This document shows, piece by piece, positions 63,836 through 64,000 of a stretch of 64,000 nucleotides of DNA. The position numbers and the translations under genes are program-made. Source of the stretch: an uncultured Lachnospiraceae bacterium (GTDB taxonomy: Bacteria; Bacillota; Clostridia; Lachnospirales; Lachnospiraceae); NCBI GenBank assembly GCA_937920345.1, contig CALGVA010000055.1, positions 9,493 to 73,492 of the forward strand. Direction: 5' to 3'. A model generated the notes under the pieces. That model saw only the letters and a program-made list of their open reading frames with translations, did not search any database and was not told the DNA's origin. How positions within the stretch are numbered: position 1 is the first letter of the stretch; every line of letters starts with the position of its first letter.

Positions 63836-63977
63836 CAAAAGTGCGCTTCGCACACCCTTGCGTTTAGTTTTCTGGCAAGCGCAGCTTTTGTTCCGCGCGC
63901 GAAGCTGCGCATCCCTTTTATTTCATAGGACGCACTTTCCTATGAAGATTAGGGTGTCAAAAGGTCACTGACCTTTG
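63836..63977. repeat. Cluster of hairpins at the window end
   Basis: In order: GTGCG-CTT-CGCAC (63841-63853); GCGCAGCTT (63879-63887) / AAGCTGCGC (63902-63910); TTCATAGGA (63922-63930) / TCCTATGAA (63938-63946); AAAGGTCA-C-TGACCTTT (63960-63976), an almost perfect palindrome. No coding frame is supported. The last bases TTGTACCTTGAAAAC resemble sequence found next to clostridial rRNA genes, so an rRNA operon may follow; that is a guess. Confidence 0.6.
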
Positions 63978-64000
63978 ATATATATTTGTACCTTGAAAAC

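Noticed and set aside
1..64000. CRISPR array, tRNA genes or insertion sequences
   Set aside because: No evenly spaced direct repeats, no tRNA T-loop and acceptor pairing, and no transposase gene apart from the Rpn-type tail.

Overview
This window is Firmicutes DNA, most likely a Lachnospiraceae-type clostridium. The reasons are strong GGAGG-type ribosome sites before most genes, a GC content near 50 %, paired GlgC/GlgD, ThiT under a TPP riboswitch, a PadR-DUF1700 operon, and a GlcNAc PTS with separate HPr and EI genes. The genus is inference. Most genes lie on the minus strand. The window opens inside a DUF554 membrane protein gene and ends in a hairpin-rich stretch after a FliD-like gene.

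Layout. 1-17 kb: DUF554 fragment, an Rpn-type tail, GNAT, a DUF4143 ATPase, the Lhr helicase, Hsp33, a methyltransferase, a YjbR protein, a large GH20 hexosaminidase, a small-multidrug-export protein, HisC, a GT2 glycosyltransferase and an acyltransferase. 17-24 kb: a plus-strand surface protein, then a response regulator / ABC transporter / histidine kinase cluster, an NYN-LOTUS protein and a cytidylate-kinase-like protein. 24-37 kb: an NSS transporter, an acyltransferase, MATE plus riboswitch-controlled ThiT, a chemoreceptor with an orphan binding protein, CapA and a DUF3160 lipoprotein. 37-47 kb: a plus-strand ABC ATPase interrupted by an amber codon with its FtsX permease, the PadR-DUF1700 operon, a second DUF4143 ATPase, an ABC-2 transporter operon behind an attenuator-like leader, and a third DUF4143 ATPase. 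47-60 kb: CarB, GlgC/GlgD, a polysaccharide deacetylase and a complete GlcNAc PTS operon (crr-ptsI-ptsH-nagE-nagB). 60-64 kb: a membrane protein, a PTS-IIC-like protein and the FliD-like protein.

How it fits together. GH20 can release GlcNAc, NagE/Crr/HPr/EI import and phosphorylate it, and NagB feeds it into glycolysis, while GlgC/GlgD lead to glycogen. A chemoreceptor beside a sugar-binding lipoprotein and the FliD-like protein point to motility.

The most unusual signals are non-coding. (1) A 15-codon leader peptide and mutually exclusive hairpins ending in a terminator precede the ABC-2 operon at 46.2-46.4 kb. (2) All three DUF4143 ATPases have a palindrome carrying TAAAATAAA; in two of them it overlaps a good promoter -10 box. 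(3) Several families of hairpin repeats lie between genes. One sits directly on stop codons (three copies), and another has a compensatory base-pair change between its two copies. The ABC ATPase at 36.9 kb carries one in-frame TAG.
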